NCBI GenBank assembly: GCA_040384325.1
Contig: JAZKJL010000005.1
Coordinates: 806,001 to 870,000 of the forward strand
Direction of reading: 5' to 3'
DNA: 64,000 nucleotides
DNA from: JACMLX01 sp040384325
GTDB lineage: Bacteria > Gemmatimonadota > Gemmatimonadetes > Gemmatimonadales > Gemmatimonadaceae
The notes under the pieces were generated by a model. It was not told the origin of the DNA and ran no database searches. It saw nothing but the letters and a program-made list of their open reading frames with translations. This document shows, one piece after another, positions 44,742 to 52,231 of the stretch. Made by a program: the position numbers and the translations under genes. The first letter of the stretch is position 1, and each line of letters starts with the position of its first letter.

Positions 44742-45133
44742 AACTGCAACTGCGNNNNNNNNNNNNNNNNNNNNNNNNNNNNNNNNNNNNNNNNNNNNNN
44801 NNNNNNNNNNNNNNNNNNNNNNNNNNNNNNNNNNNNNNNNNNNNNNNNNNNNNNGAAGTGCAACTGCGGAAGTGCAACTGCGGAAGTGCAACTGCGGAAG
44901 TGCAACTGCGGAAGTGCAACTGCTTGACGCAAAGGCGCAAAGACACGAGGACGCAAAGCGCTCTACAGCGAGTGTGCTGAGTGCAGCGGAGCGAAGGTCG
45001 CAAATCTTGTAGGGGAACTGCTCCAGCAGTTGCAGTTCCCGACAAGTCGTGAAGCTTCCACCATCGCCGTCGCTTATGCCAGCGAGCGAACTCTTTGCGC
45101 CCTTGTGTCTTTGCGCCTTTGCGTCAAGCAGTT
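44742..45133. repeat. Composite repeat element B: 14-bp tandem array, inverted arms and central hairpin
   Basis: A 14-bp unit (GAAGTGCAACTGCG) is present five times at 44855-44924, and a partial unit precedes the N run. The left arm (44918-44961, AACTGCTTGACGCAAAGGCG...) pairs with the inverted arm at 45093-45133, with only a few mismatches. The midpoint (~45026) is also the centre of a perfect 9-bp hairpin stem GGGAACTGC / GCAGTTCCC (45013-45040), flanked by CTTGT / ACAAG. The element is therefore a nested palindrome about 216 bp across. Confidence 0.85.
44755..44854. other. Assembly gap of exactly 100 N
   Basis: One hundred undetermined bases sit inside the 14-bp tandem array of element B. 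A round 100-N run is a usual placeholder for a gap of unknown length, here probably caused by the array itself. Confidence 0.95.
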
Positions 45134-45211
45134 GCTCTTGCAGTTCTTGCCGGTGCTCCGACAGTTGCTCTCGCGTATAGTCGCTCTTGATCCGGCCAAA
45201 CCCAAGGACTG

Positions 45212-46132
45212 CTAGCGAACCTTGCGGATCGTGATGTCGCCGGAGCCGGTGCTGAGGGCGAGGCGTTCGCCGCCGTCGCCGATCGTGCCGCGCATGTTCC
45301 AGCGGTTGACGCGACCGGAGATGCGGATCGGGATCTCGCTGGAGATGTTGCCGCTGCCGGTGGTGGCGTTGAACTCGGCACCGAAGCGCGACGGCACCGC
45401 GAGGATGATGTCGCCGCTGCCGGTCGAGAAGCGCATCGCGGCGGCTTGCTGGATGTCGTCCATCGTCACCTCGATGTCGCCGTTGCCGCTGCTGGCGTTC
45501 ACCGGACCGCGGGTCGTGGTGACCACCACCGTGCCGTTGCCGGTGCTGGCATCCACCTCGCCCCGCGCGCCATCCACCGTGATGCGGCCGTTGCCCGTGC
45601 TGACCTTCACGCGGCCACTGGTGTTGGAGACCAGCACCTCGCCATTGCCGGTGGCCACGGTGACTTCGTTGCCGCCGCCCTCGATGGTCACTTGACCGTT
45701 GCCCGTCACCGCCTGCACGCGCACGCCGGCCGGGAGCTGCACGGTGAAGGCGGCCGAGGCACGGTTGCGGTTGTCGTTGCCGCTCCAGCGGCGGCCTTCG
45801 CGGCGCGAGCGGTTGCTGTCCATCTCGCAGTAGTCGTCGTCCTCGTAGACGGCGCAGATCACCAGGCCCTCGTCGCTGCGACGCACCACGAAGCCCACGT
45901 CATCCATCCGCGCACCACGCTCGGCGCGCTTCTCGGCACGCACCACCACGTCGGAGCCGCGGCCCTCGGTGATCGTGATCGCGCCGTTGGGAGACTGCAG
46001 CTTCAGCTTCTGGCCGCTGGAAATGGGCTGGCGGGTGGACCAGCTCGACGCATCGCGACCCTCGACCCGCTGGGCGCCGGCAGTGGCAGCGGTCAGGGCC
46101 AGCAGGACGGTCGCGCGGTAAACGTGCTTCAT
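45212..46132 (-). CDS. Secreted DUF4097-type beta-helix/adhesin-like protein
   Basis: This 306-residue protein starts at ATG 46132, with GGAG 8 nt upstream and a signal peptide 'VYRATVLLALTAATAGAQ'. The second half consists of repeated strands with the pattern 'V.TGNG.V.V....G.V..STGNG.I.V', about eight times, typical of DUF4097 proteins. A short acidic/basic stretch with 'YEDDDYCEMDSNRSRREGRRW' lies near 100-120. The biochemical role of this family is not established. It is divergent from the Omp85-like gene. Confidence 0.8.
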   Translation of the reverse strand: MKHVYRATVLLALTAATAGAQRVEGRDASSWSTRQPISSGQKLKLQSPNGAITITEGRGSDVVVRAEKRAERGARMDDVGFVVRRSDEGLVICAVYEDDDYCEMDSNRSRREGRRWSGNDNRNRASAAFTVQLPAGVRVQAVTGNGQVTIEGGGNEVTVATGNGEVLVSNTSGRVKVSTGNGRITVDGARGEVDASTGNGTVVVTTTRGPVNASSGNGDIEVTMDDIQQAAAMRFSTGSGDIILAVPSRFGAEFNATTGSGNISSEIPIRISGRVNRWNMRGTIGDGGERLALSTGSGDITIRKVR

Positions 46133-46202
46133 GGAAGGACTCCGGTTCGGGTGACGCGTTGTGACACTCGCAGGGTATGCCAGAGTTGCCACGCCTCGCG
46201 AG

Positions 46203-47951
46203 ATGTGGCCGGGGTCGCCTTGTTCCGGTGCCGACCCGCCGTTCGATTTCCCCGGACTGGCCGCCGGGCGCGGACAGGACCTCCGCCTCGTTTCCTGCTT
46301 CCCGCTCGCCTTGCTGCTGCTCCGTACGTCCCTCGCCATCGCCGTGATTCACTGCATCGCCGCATCCGTGATGCTGCCGGCGGGGCTGCAGGCCCAGCCG
46401 GTGCCGGTGACGTCACGTGTCGGAGCGCTCGACCCTGCCGACTCGACGAGCAAGTCACGGCTGCAGCGCGTGGTGATCGTCCGACACGACATCTACGACT
46501 CGGCCGACGCGCGCGGTTGGTATCGCACCCTGCTCAATCGGGTGCACGTGCGCACACAGCAGCGCGTGGTGGAGCGCGAGTTGCTGCTGCGCAGCGGCGA
46601 CCTGCTGGACTCGGCGAAGGCCGCCGAGACCGGGCGCAACCTGCGGCGGTTGCAGGTGTTCCGCGACGTGGAGGTGGACACCAGCAGCGATGGCTCGACG
46701 ATGCGCGTGATCACGCGGGATGGCTGGACCACGCAGCCGTACGCCGGCTATCGCAGCACCGGCAACCAGAAACTGCTGACCATCGGCATCCTCGAGACGA
46801 ACTTCCTCGGACTCGCGGCCACGCTCGACGCGCGGTATTCGCAGGACCCCGACCGCTCCACCGCGCGCCTCGCATTCGGTGCACCGCGCCTGTTCCGCAA
46901 TCGCATCAGCAGCGGTGCGTTCTACAACCGATTCTCCGACGGCAGCAGTGTCGGCGTCGCGGTGGAGCAGCCGTTCTTCTCGCTCTCGTCGCGCAACGCA
47001 GTACGCGCCGGCTGGGTGACGTTCGAGGGGCGGGTGCTGCGCTTCCGCGATGGCTTCACACGTCCGGCCGATTCGCTGGACCGGCGCTTCACGCTCGGCA
47101 CCATCGGTGCGGCGCACGCGTTGCGCGCCTCGCCGCGTGGGTATCTGCGCGTGGGACTCGATGCCCAGCTGCGTCGCGACGACTTCGTACCGCGCCGCGG
47201 GACGACGACGGCCATTCCACGCTCCATCACCGCCGCCGCGATTCCGTACCTGGAAGTGAGCAAGGCGGACTTCCTGCTGACGCGCAACTACCGCGCGCTG
47301 GGACAGCCGGAGGACGTGAACCTGAGCTCCACCATCCGGCTCGGGATCGCCGTCGCGCCCAAGGCCTTCGGGTATGCGCGTGACGGCGTCGGTCCGGTGC
47401 TCTCCGCGCAGACGGGTCTGCGCATTCCACACGGTTTCGTGCAGCTGTCGGGCCGAGTGACTGGGCTCGCCTCGGCCGGCGCAGTGGATAGCGGCACCGC
47501 CAACGTGTCGGCGATCGTCGCGCTGCAACCATCGCCGCGACAGCTGCTGGTGGCGTTCACCGGCATGGGCTGGGACCGGAATCCGTATCCCGGTGAGGAG
47601 TTCGACCTCGGACTGTCGCGTGGGCCGCGGGCATTCCAGCTGCATGCGTTCACCGGTGATCGCCAGCGCTACTCCACCATCGAGTATCGCTACACCGTGC
47701 TGCCGAACATCCTCAGCAGCTTTGCGCTGGCGGTAGCGGGATTCGCGGAGACGGGCGGTGCATGGTACGACGGATCACCCACGCGCACCGGCAGTGATGC
47801 GGGTGTGGGCGTGCGCCTTGCGCCGTTGCGCACGGCGGCGTTGATCGGCGCGACACGTTTCGACCTGGTGCGACGCTTCGCGAACGATCGCGTGCCGGCC
47901 GGGTGGCTGGTGGTGGTGGGTACGGGCTTCACGTTCGACGCGCTGCGCTGA
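46203..47951 (+). CDS. Omp85/BamA-like outer-membrane protein with one POTRA-like domain
   Basis: The exact start is uncertain: the frame opens at a GTG at 46161, and ATG 46203 is the first in-frame ATG. Both precede a hydrophobic export segment (FPLALLLLRTSLAIAVIHCIA...LQAQ), so a start nearer 46300 is possible. After it, 'VERELLLRSGDLLDSAKAAETGRNLRRLQVFRDVEVD' is a POTRA domain. A beta-barrel of ~450 residues follows, with alternating strands and a terminal aromatic strand 'WLVVVGTGFTFDAL'. It may insert or secrete outer-membrane components. It is shorter in POTRA count than BamA, so it is not the essential assembly factor itself. Confidence 0.72.
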   Translation: MWPGSPCSGADPPFDFPGLAAGRGQDLRLVSCFPLALLLLRTSLAIAVIHCIAASVMLPAGLQAQPVPVTSRVGALDPADSTSKSRLQRVVIVRHDIYDSADARGWYRTLLNRVHVRTQQRVVERELLLRSGDLLDSAKAAETGRNLRRLQVFRDVEVDTSSDGSTMRVITRDGWTTQPYAGYRSTGNQKLLTIGILETNFLGLAATLDARYSQDPDRSTARLAFGAPRLFRNRISSGAFYNRFSDGSSVGVAVEQPFFSLSSRNAVRAGWVTFEGRVLRFRDGFTRPADSLDRRFTLGTIGAAHALRASPRGYLRVGLDAQLRRDDFVPRRGTTTAIPRSITAAAIPYLEVSKADFLLTRNYRALGQPEDVNLSSTIRLGIAVAPKAFGYARDGVGPVLSAQTGLRIPHGFVQLSGRVTGLASAGAVDSGTANVSAIVALQPSPRQLLVAFTGMGWDRNPYPGEEFDLGLSRGPRAFQLHAFTGDRQRYSTIEYRYTVLPNILSSFALAVAGFAETGGAWYDGSPTRTGSDAGVGVRLAPLRTAALIGATRFDLVRRFANDRVPAGWLVVVGTGFTFDALR

Positions 47952-48067
47952 CTTCACGGGTCGCGATGTCGTGCGGCGCTCGGTGGCGCTCCATCAGCGA
48001 GCGGACGTCCGCCTCGATCGTGCGCCTCGATCCACGCGCCACGACAGCGCGCGACCCGCACCGATCG

Positions 48068-48967
48068 TCAGGCGCCGATGATGGTCAGCGCACGCGCGTC
48101 CACCGACAACGTGGCGTGGGTGGCGTCGGTGGCCTCACCGTCCACCTGCAGGAAGGCCGGTGATCGCAGCTCGGCGCTGTGCCAGCGCACCGTGCGCACG
48201 CCGGGCAGGCGCGTCTCCGAGGTGTGTCGCTCGAGTGGTGCGGTGATGCCGAACGCCATCAGGTTCCAGTACCAGAGCGGCGACGTGACACGGGCCGCGA
48301 TGGCGAGGCCGTCGTTCGGCAGCATGCCGCGCCACATCACCTTGCCGAAGGCGTAGTGCGGGATGTTGTAGACGCCGACGTTGTGCACCAGGTCCTCGGG
48401 CGTCACCCACGCCGCGCCATCGATCGTGAGTGACACACCGCGAACCCGCTTCGGCATGTTCAGCAGCAGCGCGCTGAAGCCTGCCCACTGCCTCGACGTG
48501 TAGCGCACCGCGGCGTAGCGGCGCAGGAAGCCAGACTCGAAGCCGGTGCTGCAGCTCACCAGTGCGATCGGCGCCTGCGGGATGGAGGTACGGATGATGT
48601 CCACCGCCGTGGTGACACCGCGCGCGAGCGCCGCCAGCGCCACCGCCGGCGAACTGAGGCCGAGCGTATGGGCGGTGGCGTTGCCGGTGCCGAACGGCAC
48701 CAGGCCGAGGGTGCGCTGCAGTTCACCGCGCCGGTCGAGCAGGGTGACGAGGGCGTTCAGCGAGCCGTCGCCGCCGACGGCGACCGGCGTCTCGTCGTCA
48801 GCGAGGCGCAGCGTGGCATCCAGTTCCGCGGCGGTGGAGGTGCGCACGATCCGCGACCGAGTCGACAGGTCGGTGTCCCGCGCCAGCAAGGCATCCAGCC
48901 GTCGTGGCGCCTTTCCGGTTCCCGCCGCCGCATTGACCAGAAAGACGAATCGTTGCGACGGACGCAC
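48068..48967 (-). CDS. YegS/diacylglycerol kinase-family lipid kinase
   Basis: This 299-residue protein starts at a GTG. 'FVFLVNAAAGTGKAPRRL' at the N terminus and 'VAVGGDGSLNALVTLL' near 62 are the nucleotide-binding motifs of the DAGK catalytic domain, and 'LVPFGTGNATAHTLGL' near 90 is the second conserved loop. The C-terminal beta-sandwich ends 'QVDGEATDATHATLSVDARALTI'. Such enzymes phosphorylate diacylglycerol or other lipids with ATP at the inner membrane. It converges with the Omp85-like gene across ~115 bp that hold only a 12-bp palindrome (GCGGACGTCCGC, 48001). Confidence 0.85.
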   Translation of the reverse strand: MRPSQRFVFLVNAAAGTGKAPRRLDALLARDTDLSTRSRIVRTSTAAELDATLRLADDETPVAVGGDGSLNALVTLLDRRGELQRTLGLVPFGTGNATAHTLGLSSPAVALAALARGVTTAVDIIRTSIPQAPIALVSCSTGFESGFLRRYAAVRYTSRQWAGFSALLLNMPKRVRGVSLTIDGAAWVTPEDLVHNVGVYNIPHYAFGKVMWRGMLPNDGLAIAARVTSPLWYWNLMAFGITAPLERHTSETRLPGVRTVRWHSAELRSPAFLQVDGEATDATHATLSVDARALTIIGA

Positions 48968-49048
48968 GCGGCTACGGCTGGGGAGGTATGTCGTGGCGCC
49001 CGGTGGCGCGTGGGCAAGATATCCTGCCAGCGCGCCGGCGACCTGCGT

Positions 49049-49522
49049 TCACCGCACCAGTTGTCCGCAGGTCACGATGTGCTCCATCGCCTTCAGCGAC
49101 TCGTGCACGTTCACGAACAGCGACCCTGCCTCGGGAAACGGGATCGGCAGCTCCACCACCGCCACGCCGTTGCCACGCGCGTTGATGCGGATGCGGGCGT
49201 AGGACTGCTCCGGACCCACGATCGGACCCGTCTCGCCACAGACGCCCGCATGCAGGTGCCACGGTCGGAGCGCGCCGGGCGTGTCGCCGCTGATCACCAC
49301 GCGCACGCGGGTGTGATTGGGCCGCTTGCCCGGCTCCAGCACCACCGAGCCGTGCGGACCGAGGGCACCGTCAGGCGGGGCCAGCTCGGCGCTCCACTTG
49401 GCGAGCGCGTGGATCATGGCGCTGGCGGTGGCCGGCGCGGTGGTGAGCGAAAGGAGCGCCAGGATGGCGCTGAAGCCCGGCAGGATCAGTGGCCTGAGTC
49501 GGGCGATGGTCGGACGGTTCAT
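49049..49522 (-). CDS. Small secreted protein, CHRD / Cu-Zn SOD-like fold
   Basis: This 157-residue protein starts at ATG 49522 with an AGGA site close upstream and a signal peptide (ILPGFSAILALLSLTTAPATASA). Residues ~60-125 read 'SVVLEPGKRPNHTRVRVVISG', then 'RPWHLHAGVCGETGPIVG', a pattern shared by CHRD domains and Cu/Zn superoxide dismutase-like folds. Not all SOD metal ligands are visible, so enzymatic SOD activity is not supported. 'LFVNVHESLKAMEHIVTCGQL' closes the protein and may make a disulfide with the earlier Cys. Confidence 0.6.
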   Translation of the reverse strand: MNRPTIARLRPLILPGFSAILALLSLTTAPATASAMIHALAKWSAELAPPDGALGPHGSVVLEPGKRPNHTRVRVVISGDTPGALRPWHLHAGVCGETGPIVGPEQSYARIRINARGNGVAVVELPIPFPEAGSLFVNVHESLKAMEHIVTCGQLVR

Positions 49523-49636
49523 GGGTCCTCCGCGGCGGCGCGGCGGGCATCGGGACGAAGTGTCCGGACCTGCCCTCTTCCACAGTGTCCCGAACCTGGC
49601 GATTGGGGAAGACCCTGATACACCACGAGACGAAAA

Positions 49637-49662
49637 CGGGCGCCCTCTGCAGAAGGCGCCCG
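49637..49662 (-). terminator. Rho-independent terminator of the Bax-inhibitor-like gene
   Basis: Read on the minus strand, an 8-bp all-GC stem CGGGCGCC / GGCGCCCG with a ~10-nt loop is followed directly by TTTTCGTC. It lies 35 bp past the stop at 49697. Confidence 0.75.
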
Positions 49663-49696
49663 CTCGTCCAGCAACTGCGCTGACGTCCCGGCGAAC

Positions 49697-50449
49697 TCAG
49701 TCGCGACGACCCTGCAGGCGCGCCAGCAGTCGCAGCAACTCGAGGTACAGCCAGACCAGCGTCACCATCAGGCCGAACGCGCCGTACCACTCCATCTTCT
49801 TCGGCGCGCCCATGCGCACGGCCTGGTCGATGTCGTCGAAGTTGAGCACCAGGTTCATCGCGGCCACGCCGGCGATGACGAGGTTGATGCCGATCGCGAT
49901 CGGGCTCGACGACATGGTGTAGCCGAGGTTCACGTTGAACAGCGACAGCACCAGGTTCACGAGGTAGAACACCATGATGCCGATCGTGGCGCCGACGATC
50001 ATGCGCCGGAAGCCTTCGGTGGCCTTGAGGATGTTCAGGCGATACAGCGTGAACACGCCGAGGGCGACGGCGAAGGTGAGCAGCACCGCCTGACCGGGGA
50101 TGCCGGCGTAGCGGACGTTGTACATCGCCGAGATCGCGCCCAGCAGCAGGCCTTCGAGCACCGCGTAGATCGGGGCGGTGATGGGCGCCGTGTTGGGCTT
50201 GAACGACACGACCATCGCCATCACGAAACCACCCAGTCCACCGACCAGCAGGGCCGGCATGATGATGCCGGTGTTTCCGGCGGAAACCTGGGTCCAGGTG
50301 AAGGATGCCGAGAAGACGGCCAGCGCGAGCAGGACGGCGGCCTTGCCGGCGGTGCCGGCACGGGTCATCACGTCACCGCGGGCGGTGGACGAAAGGGTAT
50401 CTCGGGCTGCCTCGGCGAGGCGGGACAGTACGGGGTTGGAAGCACGCAT
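49697..50449 (-). CDS. Bax inhibitor-1/YccA family membrane protein
   Basis: This 250-residue protein has about seven membrane helices after a polar, ~35-residue start (MRASNPVLSRLAEAARDTLS). Hydrophobic segments include 'AAVLLALAVFSASFTW', 'GIIMPALLVGGLGGFVMAMVV', 'AVLLTFAVALGVFTLY', 'MIVGATIGIMVFYLVNLVL' and 'PIAIGINLVIAGVAAMNLVL'. The N-terminal start and 'FDDIDQAVRMGAPKKMEWYGAFGLMVTLVWLYLELLRLL' near the end are characteristic of the bacterial YccA/Bax1-I group. The molecular role in bacteria is not settled. It has its own terminator. Confidence 0.85.
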   Translation of the reverse strand: MRASNPVLSRLAEAARDTLSSTARGDVMTRAGTAGKAAVLLALAVFSASFTWTQVSAGNTGIIMPALLVGGLGGFVMAMVVSFKPNTAPITAPIYAVLEGLLLGAISAMYNVRYAGIPGQAVLLTFAVALGVFTLYRLNILKATEGFRRMIVGATIGIMVFYLVNLVLSLFNVNLGYTMSSSPIAIGINLVIAGVAAMNLVLNFDDIDQAVRMGAPKKMEWYGAFGLMVTLVWLYLELLRLLARLQGRRD

Positions 50450-50475
50450 CGACAGTCAGGCTCCAGAAGGAAGAA

Positions 50476-50495
50476 CGCCGGGAACACTCCCGGTG
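50476..50495 (-). terminator. Hairpin with T-rich tail after the 75-residue gene
   Basis: On the minus strand the stem CACCGGGA / TCCCGGCG (one G-T pair, 4-nt loop) is followed by TTCTTCCTTCTGG. It lies between the small gene's stop and the next gene's start and could terminate the former. Confidence 0.5.
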
Positions 50496-50543
50496 CAGGA
50501 TATACCCCGAACGTGGCGAACGGATCGGTGCCGGCGGATCAGG

Positions 50544-50771
50544 TCAGGCCTGGGCGCTGGCGGCGTCGTCGGGCAGCACCCGGTACCACAGGTCGGCATG
50601 GTCACCATGGGTCAGCCGCTTGAACGCCGGGGCCCCACCCGGACGGTAAAAATAGTGCGCATACCAGCCATTGCCCTCCGGAAAGGGACGGTATGGGGTC
50701 TCCAGCGCGGCCACGTCCTCGTCTCTAGGACGGTCGCAGCGCTCCAAGGTGACAGGCAGGAGGTCGGGCAT
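50544..50771 (-). CDS. Small hypothetical protein, 75 residues
   Basis: The frame starts at ATG 50771 (MPDLLPVTLERCDRPR). It encodes a compact soluble protein with 'YRPFPEGNGWYAHYFYRPGG' in the middle and 'RLTHGDHADLWYRVLPDD' near the end. It is rich in aromatic residues and has no membrane segment or signal. I do not recognise a family. The longer frame to 50963 is an antisense shadow of the VKOR gene. A terminator-like hairpin follows. Confidence 0.55.
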   Translation of the reverse strand: MPDLLPVTLERCDRPRDEDVAALETPYRPFPEGNGWYAHYFYRPGGAPAFKRLTHGDHADLWYRVLPDDAASAQA

Positions 50772-50849
50772 GCCTGAAGAATAGCCTCCGTGGGCGGAAC
50801 GTTCGCAGCCAGTAGCGGCCGCCCCGCCTGCCACGGCATCATCCCGTCC

Positions 50850-51305
50850 ATGACCTACCGACGCGCCATCGCGCTCATCAGCCTCGCCTCCTGCATGGTG
50901 GCGCTCTACCTGGCCCTCTGGAAGATGGGATTCATGGGCCCGCTGGCCTGTGGCGCCGGCCACGGCTGCGAATATGTGCAGGGCAGCCGCTACGGCTGGT
51001 TCCTCGGTGTCGACGTGGCGCTGATCGGCACCATCGGCTACGCGCTGATCGTGGGTGTGGCGCTGGCTGGTACCACCGACAGTTTAGAGGACGCCGTGTG
51101 GCCCACGCAGGTGCTGATGGTGTTGATTTACGCCGCCGTGCTGTTCACGGTCCGGCTGAAGTACGCCGAGTTCGTGCTGCTGAAGTCCTTCTGCCCATGG
51201 TGTGCGGTGTCGGCGGTGGCGATCACGCTGGATGCGATCCTGATCACGCTCGACTGGCGCCGCGTCCGTGCCCTCCCCCCGGCACTCCTCCAGGAACCCG
51301 CATGA
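50850..51305 (+). CDS. Vitamin K epoxide reductase (VKOR) family protein
   Basis: This 151-residue membrane protein starts at ATG 50850. Four hydrophobic segments are visible. Two cysteine pairs define the family: the loop pair in 'GPLACGAGHGCEYVQGS' near residue 35 and the active-site CxxC in 'LKSFCPWCAVSAVAI' near 112. It should pass electrons between quinones and a periplasmic thiol oxidase to make disulfide bonds. No DsbA/thioredoxin domain is fused. The next gene starts inside its stop (ATGA). Confidence 0.85.
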   Translation: MTYRRAIALISLASCMVALYLALWKMGFMGPLACGAGHGCEYVQGSRYGWFLGVDVALIGTIGYALIVGVALAGTTDSLEDAVWPTQVLMVLIYAAVLFTVRLKYAEFVLLKSFCPWCAVSAVAITLDAILITLDWRRVRALPPALLQEPA

Positions 51306-52090
51306 CCGCCACCACCGTCCGCCGATTGCTGGCCACTGCCGGCATCGCCGGCGCCCTTGCTGCCCCAGCCGCGGCGCAGCAGGGACAGACGTACTCCGAC
51401 AGCTCGGTGCTGCCCCCGGTCGCCGGCATCACCATCCAGGGCGGCAGCTTCCAGTTGCAGGTGAAGGAGTTCAACCCGCAGTTGGCCTTGCAGGGACGCG
51501 GCCTGCTGAAGCGCAACATGTTCAGCATCGGCGTGGAGAGCTGGGCGCGCTGGAACCGGTTCATGCTGATCGCCAACAGCCAGACGTTCCAGCCCACGCG
51601 ATCGGTGGCCACCAACTACACGACCGAGCTGGATGGCAGCATGGGCCTGTTGAGCGTGGGCGTGCCATTGCTGATGACGCGCAAGACGCTCGTCTTCCCG
51701 CTGGCGGGTGTGGGCCTCAGTTCCAGCACCGTCACGCTGCGACGGAACGGCACCGTGGACTTCATCACCCACTTCCGCGACATCCCGTCCAACGGCGGCC
51801 GCAATATCGACATCACGGCGCGCCGATACCAGGGACAGCTCGGCCTCGGCATCGACCAGGTGTTCCAGCCGGCGTGGCCCAACCTGCTGCTCACCTTCGG
51901 ACTTCGCGCCGGCTACATCGCGCCGCTGGGTGACCCGAAGTGGCGCTCGGGTCGTGAGGACGTGGTCGGCGCGCCGGACCTTGGCGCTGAGGGCGCGTAT
52001 CTCCGTCTCACCCTCGGCGGTGTGCTCGGCAAGCGTCGCTACGCGGCGGTGCCGATGATCGGCGCGCTGCTGCCGTTCATCGGGAAGTAG
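51302..52090 (+). CDS. Predicted outer-membrane beta-barrel protein
   Basis: This 262-residue protein starts with a signal peptide (TATTVRRLLATAGIAGALAAPAAAQQ). The mature part alternates short amphipathic strands ('FQLQVKEFNPQLAL', 'NMFSIGVESWARW', 'LVFPLAGVGLSSSTVTL', 'LLLTFGLRAGYIAPLG') and ends 'AYLRLTLGGVLGKRRYAAVPMIGALLPF'. This suggests an 8-10-strand barrel. No family name is certain. The ATGA overlap with the VKOR gene suggests joint expression, possibly because the barrel or its partners need oxidised thiols, although I see no Cys in it. Confidence 0.65.
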   Translation: MTATTVRRLLATAGIAGALAAPAAAQQGQTYSDSSVLPPVAGITIQGGSFQLQVKEFNPQLALQGRGLLKRNMFSIGVESWARWNRFMLIANSQTFQPTRSVATNYTTELDGSMGLLSVGVPLLMTRKTLVFPLAGVGLSSSTVTLRRNGTVDFITHFRDIPSNGGRNIDITARRYQGQLGLGIDQVFQPAWPNLLLTFGLRAGYIAPLGDPKWRSGREDVVGAPDLGAEGAYLRLTLGGVLGKRRYAAVPMIGALLPFIGK

Positions 52091-52103
52091 AGGCGACCAT
52101 CGC

Positions 52104-52134
52104 ACCGGCGCCCGCCGTGTCAGGGGGCGCCGGT
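52104..52134 (+). terminator. Hairpin after the VKOR-OMP pair
   Basis: A perfect 10-bp stem ACCGGCGCCC / GGGCGCCGGT with an 11-nt loop begins 13 nt after the stop at 52090. A T-tract is missing, so termination would be Rho-assisted or weak. Confidence 0.5.
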
Positions 52135-52231
52135 AGACTCCGTGTACGGGTCGCCCGATCCGCGACGGCGCTGCGACTTCGGCGCGGTGTCGAGACCTTC
52201 TTCGCCACGGAGTTCAGGGTGAGCGCGCGAC

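Noticed and set aside
43111..45133. CRISPR array
   Set aside because: Repeats are 14-bp contiguous units or single inverted arms without regularly spaced unique spacers; no cas genes nearby.
48001..48012. 12-bp palindrome GCGGACGTCCGC as an operator
   Set aside because: It lies between two converging gene ends where no promoter is expected; likely chance in GC-rich DNA.
49049..49522. Functional Cu/Zn superoxide dismutase
   Set aside because: Only a partial HLH...C..G pattern is seen; the full metal-ligand set is not visible, so only the fold-level call is kept.
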